A stretch of DNA of 64,000 nt from Acanthamoeba lenticulata (GCA_002179805.1 NAVB01000014.1:1-64000), one strand, 5' to 3'. Positions 22,716 to 36,800 are shown, counted from the first letter of the stretch. Made by a program: numbers and translations. The notes: generated by a model from the sequence alone, not told the origin.

Positions 22716-23042
22716 ATGGGCAACCCAGACAGAGACCAATTGATCACCAACAACGGCCAACAGATGTCTTCCTCCACATCCACTTCTTCGGCAACACAAC
22801 GGCGGCGACCCGGCCACTATCCAGACGAATTGCCCGTCCTGGCCGGAGCGGCCACGAGGGCGCCATCAAAGACAGATGATTTCTTTTTCACCATGCTCCT
22901 CATGGCAGTCTTCCTGCCCGGTGTCTTTTTCCTCTTCGCCTACTTTGGCAAGGCCCTTATCACCGTGCCCAACGTCTTTGCGCTGCTCACGGTAATCTCA
23001 ATCTTCATCGTCTACACCTACTACAAAGAGCGTTACGCGTAA
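22716..23042 (+). CDS. Small two-helix membrane protein, unknown
   Basis: Single-exon frame of 108 residues. The first 50 residues are polar, Ser/Thr/Gln-rich (cytosolic or luminal). Two hydrophobic helices follow: FFFTMLLMAVFLPGVFFLFA at about 57-77 and VFALLTVISIFIVYTYY at about 86-103, ending KERYA. The Pro-Gly inside the first helix and very short loop (YFGKALITVPN) suggest a hairpin. I do not recognise a named family; such tiny hairpin proteins occur in ER and mitochondrial assembly factors. Transcribed divergently from the STK16-type kinase and probably sharing its promoter region. Confidence 0.65.
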   Translation: MGNPDRDQLITNNGQQMSSSTSTSSATQRRRPGHYPDELPVLAGAATRAPSKTDDFFFTMLLMAVFLPGVFFLFAYFGKALITVPNVFALLTVISIFIVYTYYKERYA

Positions 23043-23336
23043 GCCACCCCACCGAAAGAAAAAAGGAAGACTGTACACCACGTGGCCACTCGAGTGCACT
23101 TTTGCATATGCACCTTCTTCTTTCCCACCTCCAGTCCCAGCTTATCATGTTTGGTGAAACTTCCCTTTGCCTGGTCTTGGCAGGGACAGCACCTGCCTTC
23201 TTGGGTCCCATTAGTGTAGTTGCGTACTAAAATGGTGAGCAAGCGATGGTTCACCCACTCGTGATGGATTTTATTTATGTATTTATTTATTTGTTTGTTT
23301 TTTTTGTTGTTTATTTAATTAAATTATTGGTGTGCC

Positions 23337-24022
23337 TCAGTACTGGCCGCACTGCGTGATGACAACAGGCAGCTTGGGCTTGTTGTTGGAGCCGATCGTT
23401 GAAACGTTCTCCACCATGCGCACAACGCGCAAGCCATCCTCGATTACCTTGCCGAACACGACGTGCTTGTTATCGAGCCAGTCGCAGGCGTCACACGTGA
23501 TGAAGAACTGGCACCCGTTGGAGTTGGGCCCCGAATTGGCCTGCGCGTGTAGCGCGTAAGCAAGCTGCTCAAGTTGATGAAGTGGTGTATGGGAGCAAAG
23601 GCAGAAGCCGCACCATGGAAAGGAGGCCGGGCTCCGTGTGCTTGACCTCGAAGCTCTCGTCAGCAAACTTTTCGCCGTAGATGCTTGTGCTGCCTGTGCC
23701 ATCGCCGTTGATGAAGTCGCCACCCTGGATCATGAAGCCCTTGATGACGCGGTGGAAGGAGGCACCCTTGTAGCCGATCGGCTTGCCGTTCTTAACGTAC
23801 TCACCCGTGCAGAACTGGCTGCGCATTTTCAGCAGCGATTAGATCTGCACTGGACACTGCAGCCAATTTGATTTGTGTCCTGTTGCATGCAGGGGGGAAC
23901 ACATACCGGAAGTTCTCGGCAGTCCTGGGCACGGTGTCAGAAAAGAGCTCCATCTTAATTCGCCCAACATTGTGGCCACCGATGGAAACGTCAAAGAACA
24001 CGATGGGCCTCTCTGTCGCCAT
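23337..24022 (-). CDS. Peptidyl-prolyl isomerase, cyclophilin H type (spliceosomal)
   Basis: Three exons, 23907-24022, 23614-23818 and 23337-23540, join in frame to 174 residues, matching the 177 of human PPIH. The start is [20 protein letters not shown]. Catalytic and ligand-contact phrases are intact: [16 protein letters not shown] (active-site Arg and Phe/Met), [26 protein letters not shown] and [19 protein letters not shown], ending [11 protein letters not shown]. The [19 protein letters not shown] stretch and the SIYG phrase are those of the U4/U6-60K-associated cyclophilin H rather than cyclophilin A. Probable role: prolyl isomerase bound to PRP4 in the U4/U6.U5 tri-snRNP. Nuclear, though a general cyclophilin role cannot be excluded. 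Confidence 0.92.
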
Positions 24023-25171
24023 TTCAATCAATCTGATTTCTAAACGCGCACAAGAAAAGAAAAGAAAAGAAATGAAAAAACGCCCAAAAAAGCAGTTTGA
24101 CTCCGCCCAACCGGGCTTGAGGGTGGTCAGGACTCGGCAGGACATGAGACCTGGTTGACCCTCCACCCTTCCTTCTACGCTGGGGTGGGCTTCTTGCCCT
24201 GCCAAAAGACAAAACTCAATACTTGCTGTCAATATGATTAACTCACTTTCTGCACCTTTTCACACAGTAGTACCTTCATCAAGAAGTTCACAGGCATGTT
24301 ATTTGTCAAACAGTAGGAAGTCCTCATCAGGTTTTGGGCTGTTGAGTTGTGAAAGTGGGTGAGCTTAATATAATAATGTTTTATGTGTAGTTATTATTAA
24401 TTAGAATTAAAATGATTTGATAGGCCCAGTAAAGGTTGGCCTCAGGCAGCAAAGGTAAAGTGCCTGCTTGGCACCTTTGGAGAGGGTGTTGAGTTCAGCC
24501 TCAATGTTTGATAGAGTAACACACTTCTTTGTCTATATGGTCCAGGTGATTGGACCACCAAGAGTAAAGATGATGCCAGTTATTGATCACCTTCAACTAT
24601 CATTGCCCCAGTCGTTATCTATATAGTTGATTAGCAGGAGCAAAGAAGCATCATTCAGGTTGGTACAAGAGTTTTATAGTAAATTGACAGGTCATAAATA
24701 CCACATGACAGGGAAGTAAGTTTGATAAGCCTTAATGGCACTTTTGCAATGTGCCATTAAGCCTTAATGGCACTTTTGCAATGTGCTTCGGTAGTTGATG
24801 GTGGGGCTGGTTTTTCAGCTGGCTTGGTAGGCAATTTGATGTGATGGTCATTATACTGGCATGTGCAATGAAAAGTATCATCACTGTTGCTATTGTCATT
24901 CTTGTTATTGTTGTCATCATCCTTGTTGTCTGAATTGTCTTCTTAGAGGTCACAAAGGTTGTTATAAATGTAAGTTTCACCTTGCCAGATGGCTTGGCTG
25001 GTGAGGTCACCTTGGTGTTGGCTGGCTTGGATGGTTCTGCAAAGCTGGCCTTAGTATTGGTACCAAGACAGGCAGTGTGGAGCTGTGCAAGAGACCAGTG
25101 TGGTTGTGGACAGCTATGTGAGTGGAAGTATGGTTTATTGTGTAATGTGCTGGAAAATGAACAAAGAATAA
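24023..25171. other. AT-richer region without recognisable gene
   Basis: About 1.15 kb upstream of the cyclophilin gene. The first 150 bases are probably its promoter. From about 24200 to 25170 the sequence is visibly AT-richer than the rest of the window and frames are broken. A 184-codon minus-strand frame from 25286 and a plus-strand frame at 24982-25209 exist but show no family, and the former runs into the pseudogene. A 28-base direct repeat sits at 24727-24786. A short inverted repeat GGTCCA...TGGACC lies near 24540-24557. It might be decayed mobile DNA; no transposase frame is visible. Confidence 0.5.
24727..24786. repeat. Two-copy 28-base direct repeat
   Basis: A 28-base unit beginning AAGCCTTAATGGCACTTTTG occurs at 24727-24754 and again, identical, at 24759-24786, separated by CATT, giving a 32-base period. 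The identity of the two units suggests recent duplication. No neighbouring coding frame uses it. Confidence 0.9.
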
Positions 25172-25866
25172 AGAATGGCCTCAGGTGCGTGCACCTCTCT
25201 CCCCAATAGCACAAAAGAGATCGCCTTTGCGTGTCGTCACATGTGGATTGGGCCATGACGGCGCAGCTGCGAGGAACGAACGGCACGCTTTACGGGTGGG
25301 ACCTCGTGCGGCGCAACCTCATCTTCACGTCGGTCGACCTCGGGCCAGGCGCCCAGTGGGGCAAGGGCGTGGCGGCCAACCAAGCCACCCGTACGCTGCT
25401 GCTGTTGGCCCATTTTTGAGCCTTCTGCCATTGAGCTGGCCTGACCGTTTTCCTCTCTCTCTCTCTCTCTCCCCCTCCTGTCTTCATACCAGGCCAAGCG
25501 ATGGTGGTGAGCGGCAGCCCATCGGGTGGGGGCTACACGGCGTGGGCAGTGCAGCACGACGATGCGTCGGTGAAGATCGTGGGCTCTCGCCCGATGCCCG
25601 ATGGCGGGCGACAAGCTGCCCTCGCTTGGTGCGTTGACGTGGAAGTGGTGGTGGTTGTTGTCGTGGTAGTGGGTGTTCCAATGGCTTGAAGGCCACACAC
25701 GTGCACGTGCTTGGGGTCTCACATGATGAGGCTCATGGGGGGCGGTGAGAGAGCAGGGATCGAGACGGTGGAGTCGCCCAACTGCTTGTCGGTGCTGCTG
25801 GCCGGGCACAACGCCACCGGGTTCGGCAAGATCACCTGGCTCCGCTTCCCCGCCGGATGCCAGTGA
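25172..25866 (+). pseudogene. Broken inverted copy of the 3' exons of the secreted gene at 11474-13508
   Basis: The plus strand here repeats the last exons of the minus-strand gene at about 11474-12170. The exon encoding GTNGTLYGWDLVRRNLIFTS and onwards (about 25247-25392) differs from the original by only about two bases. The next exon (about 25496-25640) is also nearly identical, but a 7-base tandem duplication of CCCGATG (25590-25596 and 25597-25603) shifts the frame, so KIVGSRPMAGDKLPSLGALT is lost and reads as unrelated sequence. The intron between the two exons is clearly different in the two copies, with a CT microsatellite at 25453-25470 here. The terminal exon (FGKITWLRFPAGC, stop 25864-25866) is conserved. 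The 5' exons and signal peptide are absent. Hence a truncated, frameshifted copy. Confidence 0.85.
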
Positions 25867-26326
25867 TTGAGAACAAATGACCCAAACATGCAGCCGGCCA
25901 ATCACCCAATAAAAAGATAAAATCCCTTCAAGTAGCCTCCTCTCGTTGACTGGAAATTGAGCCATGCGCACCATGACCACTCCCCATAACCCACTTGACA
26001 GTCTCAATGGTTGCTACCATGATGTGGCACATGGCAGTTGATGCAGCAGATGCACCTGAATGCCATGAATGTGTGCTCAGACCATCGTACTCGGATGTGC
26101 AGGGAGGTGGGAGGATGCTGTACTTGCTTGGTCACAGCCTCGACGGCCTCTTCCTTGACCCCAGGGTGTTGTCGATCATGAGCACTACTCCGCAGCGCCG
26201 GCATTGACGTCCTGATGTGCAACCGACCCAGGCCCATTACGCCTTGGCTTCTCTTCTCGTTTTCTTCTGCAAGGCCAAGAATAAAAACAGTGAAAGCTGT
26301 TTGTTTATTCAGGAGTGGCCCGATTT
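25867..26326. other. Intergenic region, no gene supported
   Basis: About 460 bases between the pseudogene and the stop of the S53 protease. Short frames occur on both strands (for example about 26013-26207 plus and 26004-26399 minus) but none shows a family or a splice context. The end nearest 26327 is probably protease 3' untranslated sequence. Confidence 0.45.
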
Positions 26327-29300
26327 TTAGGGGTACTGCAGCACAAAGTCCCTCAGCTCCTGGAAGTTGGGCGTGCCCAGGCCCGTCGCAGCGTCCCACC
26401 TGTCCGTCAACAACGGGTGAGTTTATTTGTTTATTGTTTTTTTTAAAAATAATATTCTTATTTTATAAAACAAGGAAAGACAAACGTACCCGTCGGCGGC
26501 GTGGAAGCCCTGCGCGCAGCAGGTGGGCGCCGGGGCGGGCAGGCCGATGGCGCCACAGCGGTTGTTGCCCCACACGACGTCTGCGCGTCCACACACATCA
26601 CGCGCCCACGGTCAGTCCCAATAAACTGCATACCAGGGGGGGGGCATGCGCGGTGTGTCCTACCGTAAAAGGTCTGCGGGCGCTCGCGGCTGGCCTTGTA
26701 GAGCATCGGGTTGAGGAAGCCCAGCGGCGGCAGGCCGGCGGCCACGCGGGCGTCGTTGAGGAGCGTCACCACGCCGGCAAAGATCGGCGCGCTGGCGCTG
26801 GTGCCGTCCACCGGGATGAAGGCACCGCTCAGCGCCACCATCAGGTCTGCAAAGGAAGCAAGCAAGTGAGGAAAAGGCCAAGTCGTGCATCAGGCTCGCC
26901 CAACACGCAGCTCTTCAGCCGACAGGCGGACGTACTGTGACCGACGGCCGAGACATCAGGGTAGGCCCTCCCGTTGGCGTTCCACACCTCTGCAATAATT
27001 TAAAAAATATATTTCAATTAAAAAAGAAAATATAAACAAAACTATAATAATAAGATTTTTAAAAATAAAAATATAAAAGAAATGAAGGGGAAAAGGACGC
27101 ACGGCTGGGCGGGAAGGGCACGTCCTTGCGGGCGACGTAGGCCGCCACGACGTCGGTCTGGTAGCGCGCACGCTGGGTGATGTTGGAGAAGCCGCCTCCG
27201 GTCGTCCAGGGCATGCCCTGCCACGTCATCGCACCAGATGACGCGTCAGCCTCGTTCGAAGGCCGCGAGCAGTGCGTGCGTGGGCGGACGCACCTCGTCG
27301 ATGGAGACGACGATCTCGCCGAGCGGGTTGCGGCTGCAGTCGACGCCGCCCTGCTTCTGGGGCAGGTAGCAGATGGGCTCGGCCACGGGCGTGATGATGG
27401 TCGAGCTGACGCCCGTCACGTAGGGCGATTGGCACGGCCAGTCGGCGTGCAGCGTGTCGCAGTTGGGGATCGTCATCGGCGCCGGCCCTGTCGTTGTTGT
27501 TGCTGTTAATTGTTGTTTTTTTATTGTTGGCCCAAAGGCTTCACGTACCCAGAAGGCCCGCGCCAGTATCGCCCGACGCGAAGATGAGCGTGATTCCCCT
27601 GTTGGCCATGGTATTTGAGAAATTCGGTCTCTTGATTAATTTTAACAATTAAAAAAAGAGGGGAAGTGGTACCGGAGGGCGAGCTTCTTGAACTCGACGT
27701 CGGAGCGGGCGAGGTAGCCCTGGCCCAGGTAGGCGTCGACGTTGGCCTCGGCCATGCCGTAGCTCAGACTGTTCACGAGGGGCGCTGCATTTTGTGGACC
27801 ACCACCAGTCATGCATCAGCCAATACGAATAAATCTAATAATAATAATAAAATTTCGTACGGTTCTCGGTCTCGGCCATCTGGAGGGCCCACTTGAGGAT
27901 GTCGTCGATCTCGATGCTCGAGTTGGCATAGATCGACCAGAAGGTGGTCGGCGAGCCTGCCCCCCCCCCAACCCAACCAACCATCAATTCACCACGACCA
28001 TCAAGATGATGATGATGACGACGGCGATGATGATGAAGGCCCGACGTACCGGGAGCGACGCCCATGATGTACTGGATGTCGAGGTTGGCCTCGCCGCCAG
28101 GCTGGTCCGGGATGTTGGGCCCTAAAGGTCATGTCATGATGATGATGATGGTGATGGTGAAGATGGTGAGTCCTCTAGCAGGACGATAACGATGACAACA
28201 ACATTGTCGATCGCGGCACGAGACCACGCACCGATGACGTTGACCGGCGTGTCCGTGGGGAGGCCCATCTGGGTCAAGAAGAGGGTCAAGTCCGACGGCG
28301 AATAGTACCTGTCGTGAAGTGCGATTGTTGATTTTTGTTACTTAGTTAAATAAGTAAAATTGATTCAGTAAAATCAATTAAAAAAAAGTAATAATTAATT
28401 AGAAAAGAACTTGGGGACATGGCGTACTGTTGCTCAAACTCGACGACGCACTGGGTGACGTTGGTCGTCACGCGCGTGTTGGGCGGGATGTTGTACTGCG
28501 CACATGTGGGGTAAATAACAACAACAAACAACAAGAGGAGGACGAAGAACGACAAGGGGACGAGATGAACATGAGTGGGGTGGGGGGGGGAATGGCATGC
28601 CTGGGCCCAGATGCTCTGCGGGACGATGGGCGGGGTGGACAGCACGGCGTAGTCAAACCCGCCGGAGGCGCTCACGCTCGAGTCCGTGTAGGAGGTCGTC
28701 AGCGACACGTTGACCAGGTCAAAGTACCAGCCCTTGACCGCGCCCTCGCACTCGACCTTGTCGTTGGCCAGGCGGCACGAGACGCTGAACCCGCGAACAG
28801 AGAAGAGCCATGAGTGCGAGAGCTCGACAGCGTGGCCCCAATGATGACGATAACGACAACGATGGCGGCAGCGGCGGCGAAGGAGGCAAAGGTGCGTACT
28901 CGGAGAGATCGGCGCTGGCCGACCGGTTGGTGATGTCGCTCACCGACGACAGCGTGGCCGAGATGCGTTTGATCGTCGGCGGGTAGTCTGCGCACAGCTG
29001 CAAGAAACAACGAACGAGGCTGGTGTCAGACATGGTCGATGAGGCCAGGCGAGACCAGACGAGGCGACGTACGACGTCGGTGCGGCTGGTGAAGCGGCCG
29101 TTGGCGCATCGCGGGTTGAAGCGGAAGCTCACGTGCTGGCCGCCCCTCGAGCCGGCGCTGAGCACCACAGGCGCGTTGTCGGCTTCGGCCGAGGCTCCGC
29201 GAGAAGCCTTCAGCGGCTTGCGCGCCTCTGTGCCACGAGGATGACGTCAGCCTGACATCAGCATCATGGATGCGTGGACGGCGGGGCGGGCGCACGGATG

Positions 29301-30213
29301 GGCGGGAAGTCGGTGAGGCCCGAGATGAGGTCGACATGACGCGCCACGTCAGCCGGCAGCGCGTAGGCCTTGGAGGCCGAGCGCAGGATCTCGCGGCGGC
29401 CGTCGGGCGAGCGGAAGGGCCGGAGGCTGACGGCGAACAGGGCCTCGGCCGCGACGGCCGGCATGCGCACAAACAGGGCGTCGCGATTCCTCGTCACGCC
29501 TGTTGCGAGAGCGGTCAGGCGCCAGCCAGGCATCACCATTAGGCGAGACAACGAGGCTTCACGTACGAAGGTCGACGGCGCCGTGCAGCGTCAGCCACTC
29601 GACGACGGTCTTCACGGCCTCGGCCGGCGCAGCGACTGTTTACGCACACACATTGCCCACGGGCGGGTGAGTAAGGTGAGGGCGGGGGGCGAGAGGGCCA
29701 AGCGAGTGGCCGCACCGAGCTCCGTGATCTGGTCGTTGGACAGGTAGCGAGCTGTGCCCAGGGGTGGCCATCAACGAGCGGCACATGAAGGTCAGTGCCG
29801 CTGCAACAACATTTCTGAGAGCTCTTCATGAAGAAGATGTACCGTAGAGCGGAGAGTCGGGGTCAGAGACAGCCCAGAAGAGTTCCTGCATGACGATGTA
29901 CAAGTGAGCGGCACTAAACTTCAAGATCGGGTATAAAGAAGATGGAGCTGTACATCAACACGATCCAGGTTGCTCTGCTTCAAGTAGACCACCAAGCGCA
30001 CGTGCTCATCACTGCTCGAGTAGCAGGACAAGATTAATCGCTCCTCCAGGCACAGATTTGCAGATAATTGGAATGCAATATATGGAAATGGTGGCACCTG
30101 TGCAAGGCACGCTGGCTCACGGGCTGCCAGCCAGCGAAGTCCTCGAGAGGAGCCGGGGAGCAGCTGACAAGCGCCAGCAACAGCAAAAGACCACAACAGG
30201 CGACCACGCGCAT
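26327..30213 (-). CDS. Tripeptidyl-peptidase-like serine-carboxyl protease (S53, sedolisin family)
   Basis: Starts at the ATG at 30213 with a signal peptide (VVACCGLLLLLALVSCSPA) and ends at 26327. The propeptide follows (DEHVRLVVYLKQSNLDRVD, SLRPFRSPDGRREILRSASK), as in TPP1 zymogens. Catalytic Glu and Asp lie in GGEANLDIQYIMGVAPG (E-x-x-x-D), the oxyanion Asp in TLIFASGDTGAGLLG, and the nucleophile Ser in GTSASAPIFAGVVTLLND; all are present. LGFLNPMLYKASRERPQTF and DGWDAATGLGTPNFQELRD match the calcium-site end of the family. The gene is cut by about fifteen short introns, mostly with GTAC donors. Expected role: pH-activated removal of tripeptides from protein N-termini in lysosomes/phagosomes, or secretion. 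Family is sure, exact orthology to TPP1 likely. Confidence 0.88.
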
Positions 30214-30419
30214 GGTGTCTTCTCCAGTTCGAAACAGTTACTCCTTGTCCGCGGTCTCGTGCTTGGAGGTGTCATCCCGACCTATCGGCGATAAAACGAC
30301 CACGAAAGATTCAGAGCCGAAAAGCAAGTAGAAAGTCTTCAACAGAAGGTGAAGACGTTGTATTGCAACAACACACGCTTTGCTGAAGAAGGAGGCGGTG
30401 GCTGGACATCAGCAGCAGC

Positions 30420-32400
<1,981 letters not shown>

Positions 32401-32603
32401 GTTGCTCAACGCCGTAAACACAACAAAGACACAAAAACAAATCTGTGCGCAACAGAAAAAGAAAAAGAAATGGGGAAACATCCAAATACAGATAACTTGA
32501 ATGCTATTGGGCACTGTTAACAATTTTGACATTCCACTCTTGCAGATCCTCGAGGCCACCTAGAACTTGCCGATCACAAGAGAGCGACCAATAGCGTCTA
32601 GAC

Positions 32604-32610
32604 TTTATAA
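32604..32610 (+). promoter_or_regulatory. TATA-like box of the secreted-protein gene at 32675
   Basis: TTTATAA lies 65 bases before the ATG at 32675, in the 274-base region between that gene and the divergent MetAP2 gene. Assignment by motif and spacing only. Confidence 0.45.
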
Positions 32611-32674
32611 TGAATTCGTACTCACCGCGTTCAAACGGAGAAGAAGAACGCGTGAACAACTGGAGACGAAGAGC

Positions 32675-33709
32675 ATGAAGAACACAAGATCGCTTGTGGC
32701 GTCGATTTTATTTGCGTTATTGGGCGTCCTGGCGCTCTGGAGCACAGTCGCCACTGCCGACTGGTTGGCCCCTTCCTGCTTCACGGCCAACCTTCAAATC
32801 GTCTCATCCAACGGAAGAACCAGCACGGGCGTGTTCTACTACGACGCTAACTTCAAGGCTACTCGCTTTGAGGCCCACACCACCCCCGACCGCAACGGCG
32901 ACGGTCCGTTGATACCTTTTTTTAAAGCTTTTGAAAGCTTTTTTGCTTTTTTGCTTTTTTGTTGTTGTTGTTTTTTTTTGTTAGGTTTTGTAGCCTCACT
33001 TCTTCTTCTTGGTGCAGACCCGGACTGGGTTCACATCAATAACTACCAAACGGTAAACGAGCTGCCAACCCCTTTGTGGTGATAACCTGAGCTGCGGCTA
33101 CGTGAAACCGTTGACTGACACTGCCAACTCCCCTTTCCTCCACTCAAATACAACCACCGTGGTGATGTCCAGGGGTTCAACTACATCCTGCTCCAAGAGA
33201 TCGGCGGCGTCCAGTGCGTCAATAACACTGGGTACAAGACCATGAGCACCATCAAGTGCCCAGACCGTCGCGGCTACTCGGGCCAGGACTGCCGGTCCTA
33301 CTCGTGCTACAACACCGGAGAGATCATCACCCTGCGCACGTACGTCGTGTTGGTGGTTTTGTCTTTTTTTTGTAAAAGAGGAAGCAGTTGAGTTGTTGGG
33401 TTCCCCAAGCTCACCCTTCCTCACACACAGGTGCACCTGGAGCGAATACGACGACAGCCTCGTTTCGATCGAATTCGAGGATGGTTCGTCATCTTCTCTT
33501 TTTTCTTCGCGTTTTTCTTCCCTGCTTGGAGCTCAATGCTGGGACAACGTGCGGCAGGTTACTTTGCTTGGGGTTACGGAGACGGCTACTACAGGTGGTA
33601 CCTGCTTTCGACGACGACGTGGACGTTCTCCGGGTGGTCCTACTCCTGCCCGAACTCGGGCAAGTTCAACCCGGGTCTCACTTGCGACGGCATCTTGGAC
33701 TCAAACTGA
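32675..33709 (+). CDS. Secreted Cys- and aromatic-rich protein, unknown family
   Basis: Five exons keep frame: 32675-32903, 33018-33052, 33173-33339, 33431-33483 and 33558-33709, giving 211 residues. Residues 1-28 are a signal peptide (SILFALLGVLALWSTVATA). The mature part starts DWLAPSCFTANLQIVSSNGR, continues VFYYDANFKATRFEAHTTPD, and has a Cys-rich middle (GGVQCVNNTGYKTMSTIKC, CRSYSCYNTGEIITL) and an aromatic-rich end (GYFAWGYGDGYYRWYLL, WTFSGWSYSC). About eight cysteines suggest disulphides. The beginning faintly recalls ependymin-related proteins, which amoebae have in number, but I cannot confirm this. Introns carry long T tracts (for example 32908-32980). Confidence 0.72.
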
Positions 33710-33870
33710 GCATCGGCCAAGAACGCGGCCCGCACTGTTCGGGTTGCATGAAACATCCATCCACGATCATGTTCTTCTTCTTCTTCGGCACCTTGGATCA
33801 ACTTTTTTGCTCATTTTGACAACACATGCATTTTAATTTTCTTTTTTATTTTGGCGGGCGACTGGGGGCG

Positions 33871-36800
33871 TCACGACGCTGCTGGCTGGATGGCGTTCTG
33901 GTCGCGGAAGAGGCGAGCCACAAGCTCGTAGCCCAAGAAGCCCGCGGCGTTGGCCGGGAACGCTCGTGCCACGCACGGCCCAAAGCCTGTTCACGCCCAC
34001 CAGCAAGTGTGTTTGAAACGTCAGCAACCAAGGGCCCTTGTGGAAAACAGCAAAATAAATAAAATAAAATAAATCAATAAAATAAAATAAAATAATAAAA
34101 CGCACCGCGCCACAGGGCGGGCAAGCCGCGCTCGCGCACGATCTGGCGCCAGCAGTCGAAAAAGCCGCCGTCGAACAACAGCCGGTTCTTCCTGTACTTC
34201 TCCGTCTCCGATGCCGATTGGATGTGCGTCTGGTGGTGATGGTGGCGCACGCGGTTTGAGAAATGAACAGGGACGAGAGAGAAAGAAAAAGAAGGGAGGA
34301 AGAGGCGGTGGCCACCTTGACAAAGTCCATCGGGTAGGAGGCGATCCAGGCGCCGATGCCCGACATGCCGCCAGCCAGCATCAGCTGCAGCGGGTGCAAG
34401 TCGTCCACTGTGCACTCGGGGCCCTGCCGCGAAATCAGGTACCTGCCGTGCGACCCCACATTCGGGCCCGAATTTTATTTGATAAAAATATTAGTGTTTT
34501 AAAATTAAATTAGAGGAGATTTACGTTTCTCATGTTACACGTACCGCTTGATATATTCATACACGACGAACTGGCCCATGTAGCCCGGGATCTCACGATA
34601 GATGGTGGCCGACATGCCCTTCCACAGCCCCGGCACCCCCTGCGCAAAAATAATATTGATGTAAATTATGATTTTATTATAAATCGAATATAAATAAGAG
34701 AAAAAATGAAAAGAATATTTAAAAAAATAAATGAAGCGCGGGCGGACCTTCTCTTGGACGATCTTGACGATGCAGTCGATGGGGCCGTTGTAGAAAATGC
34801 GTCGCTCAAAGAGCGAGCTGCGGAGGCCCGATCGGAGCCGCTCCTTGAGGTTGAGGTTGAACTGCGCGGCCGTGTTCTCGTACTGGTTCTGCAGTCGAAT
34901 CTTGATCAGCTCCACCGGCGTCACCACCCCCGCGTTCACGAACCCGGCCCAAGCGCCTGTCCTTGGCTTATCAGTACTCGAAAAGAAAATTTAAAATTTA
35001 AAAATAAAATAAATATTAAATAAAATTATATGTTATATAATATTTTAAAAATAAAAAGAGCATACCAGCGAGAGCGAGTTGGGGAATGCTGAGGTCCTGG
35101 TCAGAGGCGTTGGGGCCCTGGAGCCAGGCCTTGGCCTGGCCGTAGGCGGCGAACACGATGGCGTTGATGATCGGGATGGTCGCCATCGGCGAGCCCATGC
35201 CCTTGTACAGGCCCCGCACCTAGAGAAAGAGAGAGAGAGAGAGAGAGGCAGACCGAGGAGGGCCCATCCGTTGGTCCCATGGTCAGCCCGTGGGTCGGTT
35301 CGCGAGGGGAAGGGTTGGGCGTACGCCTTCTTCGCGGACGGTCTTGATGGTGGCCTGAATGGCCGAGCCGTAGGCCTGCTGCTGTGTCTGCAAGCGCACC
35401 TTGATCGTGTCAAACGGGTGGCCCACCTGTTGTGTCGACAGACACAGACCCCCAAAAAGCCCAGCCCACAAGTGGTGAGTGGACTATGTTGTAGTGGATC
35501 TGCAAGCGTCTAGACGTACGAGGGTGATGGCCACGCCGGCCAGCGTGCCGGCCACAAAGTCCTGTAGCGGTGTGAGGTCTGCTTGCGGCATGGCTGCCAC
35601 GGTCAGCCCATCATTTAATTGAACAAAATATAACAAAAAAATAGGGAAAAAGTAACAGAATCATGCTAGTTTTGATTTATAGAAAAGAATTTCATCATTA
35701 TGACAAATAAAAATATATTCCAATAAATGGGGGACGTACTCTGGTTCTGGGCGAGGATCGTGTCTTTTGATACACCCGAGTACCAGTGCCGCACAGCGTG
35801 CTCGAGGAGGTCGATGTTGCGATGGTGCTGGGCCGCGACAGAACACACGCATCAGCAAGAAATAAATAAATAAATCGATAAATTTCAAAAAAAAGTCTAA
35901 AATGTAAAATGTAAAATGTCGACTTGTCTTCTACCTGGTGGTGGACGTCGAGGTAGATCTTGAAGAAGGCGGGGAAGGAGACGTAGCCGTCCTCGTCCTC
36001 GCCCACCATGTTAATCATCTTCTCGGCCATGCTCTGCACATGCCCACCACCATCAGCACCACCACCACACAGGAGGAGCAGCATCTCTCTCGGACAATTG
36101 TCGATTCGTGTATAATTCCGCGCACACACGCGCGCGTGTGGGAGGTTGGGCGCAACAAGGCAAAGGGAGAGAGAGAGAGACGTACTCGGTCAGTGGGCAG
36201 GCCGTAGTTATCGAGTGTGCGGATGAGGTCGTGCTCCTGGATGGTCGCCGTCTTGTTGTGGTCCAGGTGCTTGAAGATCATGAGCCCCACGAAAATGCTG
36301 AGCACACCACGAGCCGTGTAAGTGCATGCGAGCGCGTGTGCACATGAGAACGGCAGAGCTCGTACCTGTAAAACTCCTCAAAGTCGAGCTCGCCTGTGGC
36401 GGACACGTTGGCCGCGCGGAGGATTGCTGCTGCTTGGTCCTGTACATAAAATCAATAAATCGATTATAATAAAAATGAGATTAAATAAAAGATTGAAGTT
36501 GATAAAATGAATGAAATGAACAATAAATTTGGAGAAGTGAAGCACCGCATCCATCTCCACGCCTGCTTCCTCAAGCAGCGATTGGAGCTGACTGGCGTCA
36601 ATCCGGTTGTTGCCGTGATGGTGTCGCAAAAAGACTTCAAAGGCCTGCTGCAGCATGCCGCCCTTGGCCCCGCCCATGGTCTTGTGTGTGGCCCCGCCTG
36701 TTGTAGTGTCTACCTGCTGGTGTCGCCGTTCCTGCAGCCGCCGCTCATCTTCGGCCAATTGTTTGGCCACGACGTCCTCCGGCTCTTCGTCGGTTGTGTT

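Noticed and set aside
24727..24786. Possible CRISPR-like or satellite array
   Set aside because: Only two copies with a 4-base gap; no spacers and no further copies in the window.
24732..25286. 184-codon minus frame in the AT-rich island
   Set aside because: Its end overlaps the inverted pseudogene copy and the rest shows no family, only Lys/Thr/Ile-rich composition expected of AT-rich DNA.
35593..35760. EF-hand part and mitochondrial carrier as two separate genes
   Set aside because: A donor after CCAGA and acceptor before CCATGCCGC join them in frame, and the combined plan matches known calcium-regulated carriers; the ATG at 35591 is inside the joined exon.
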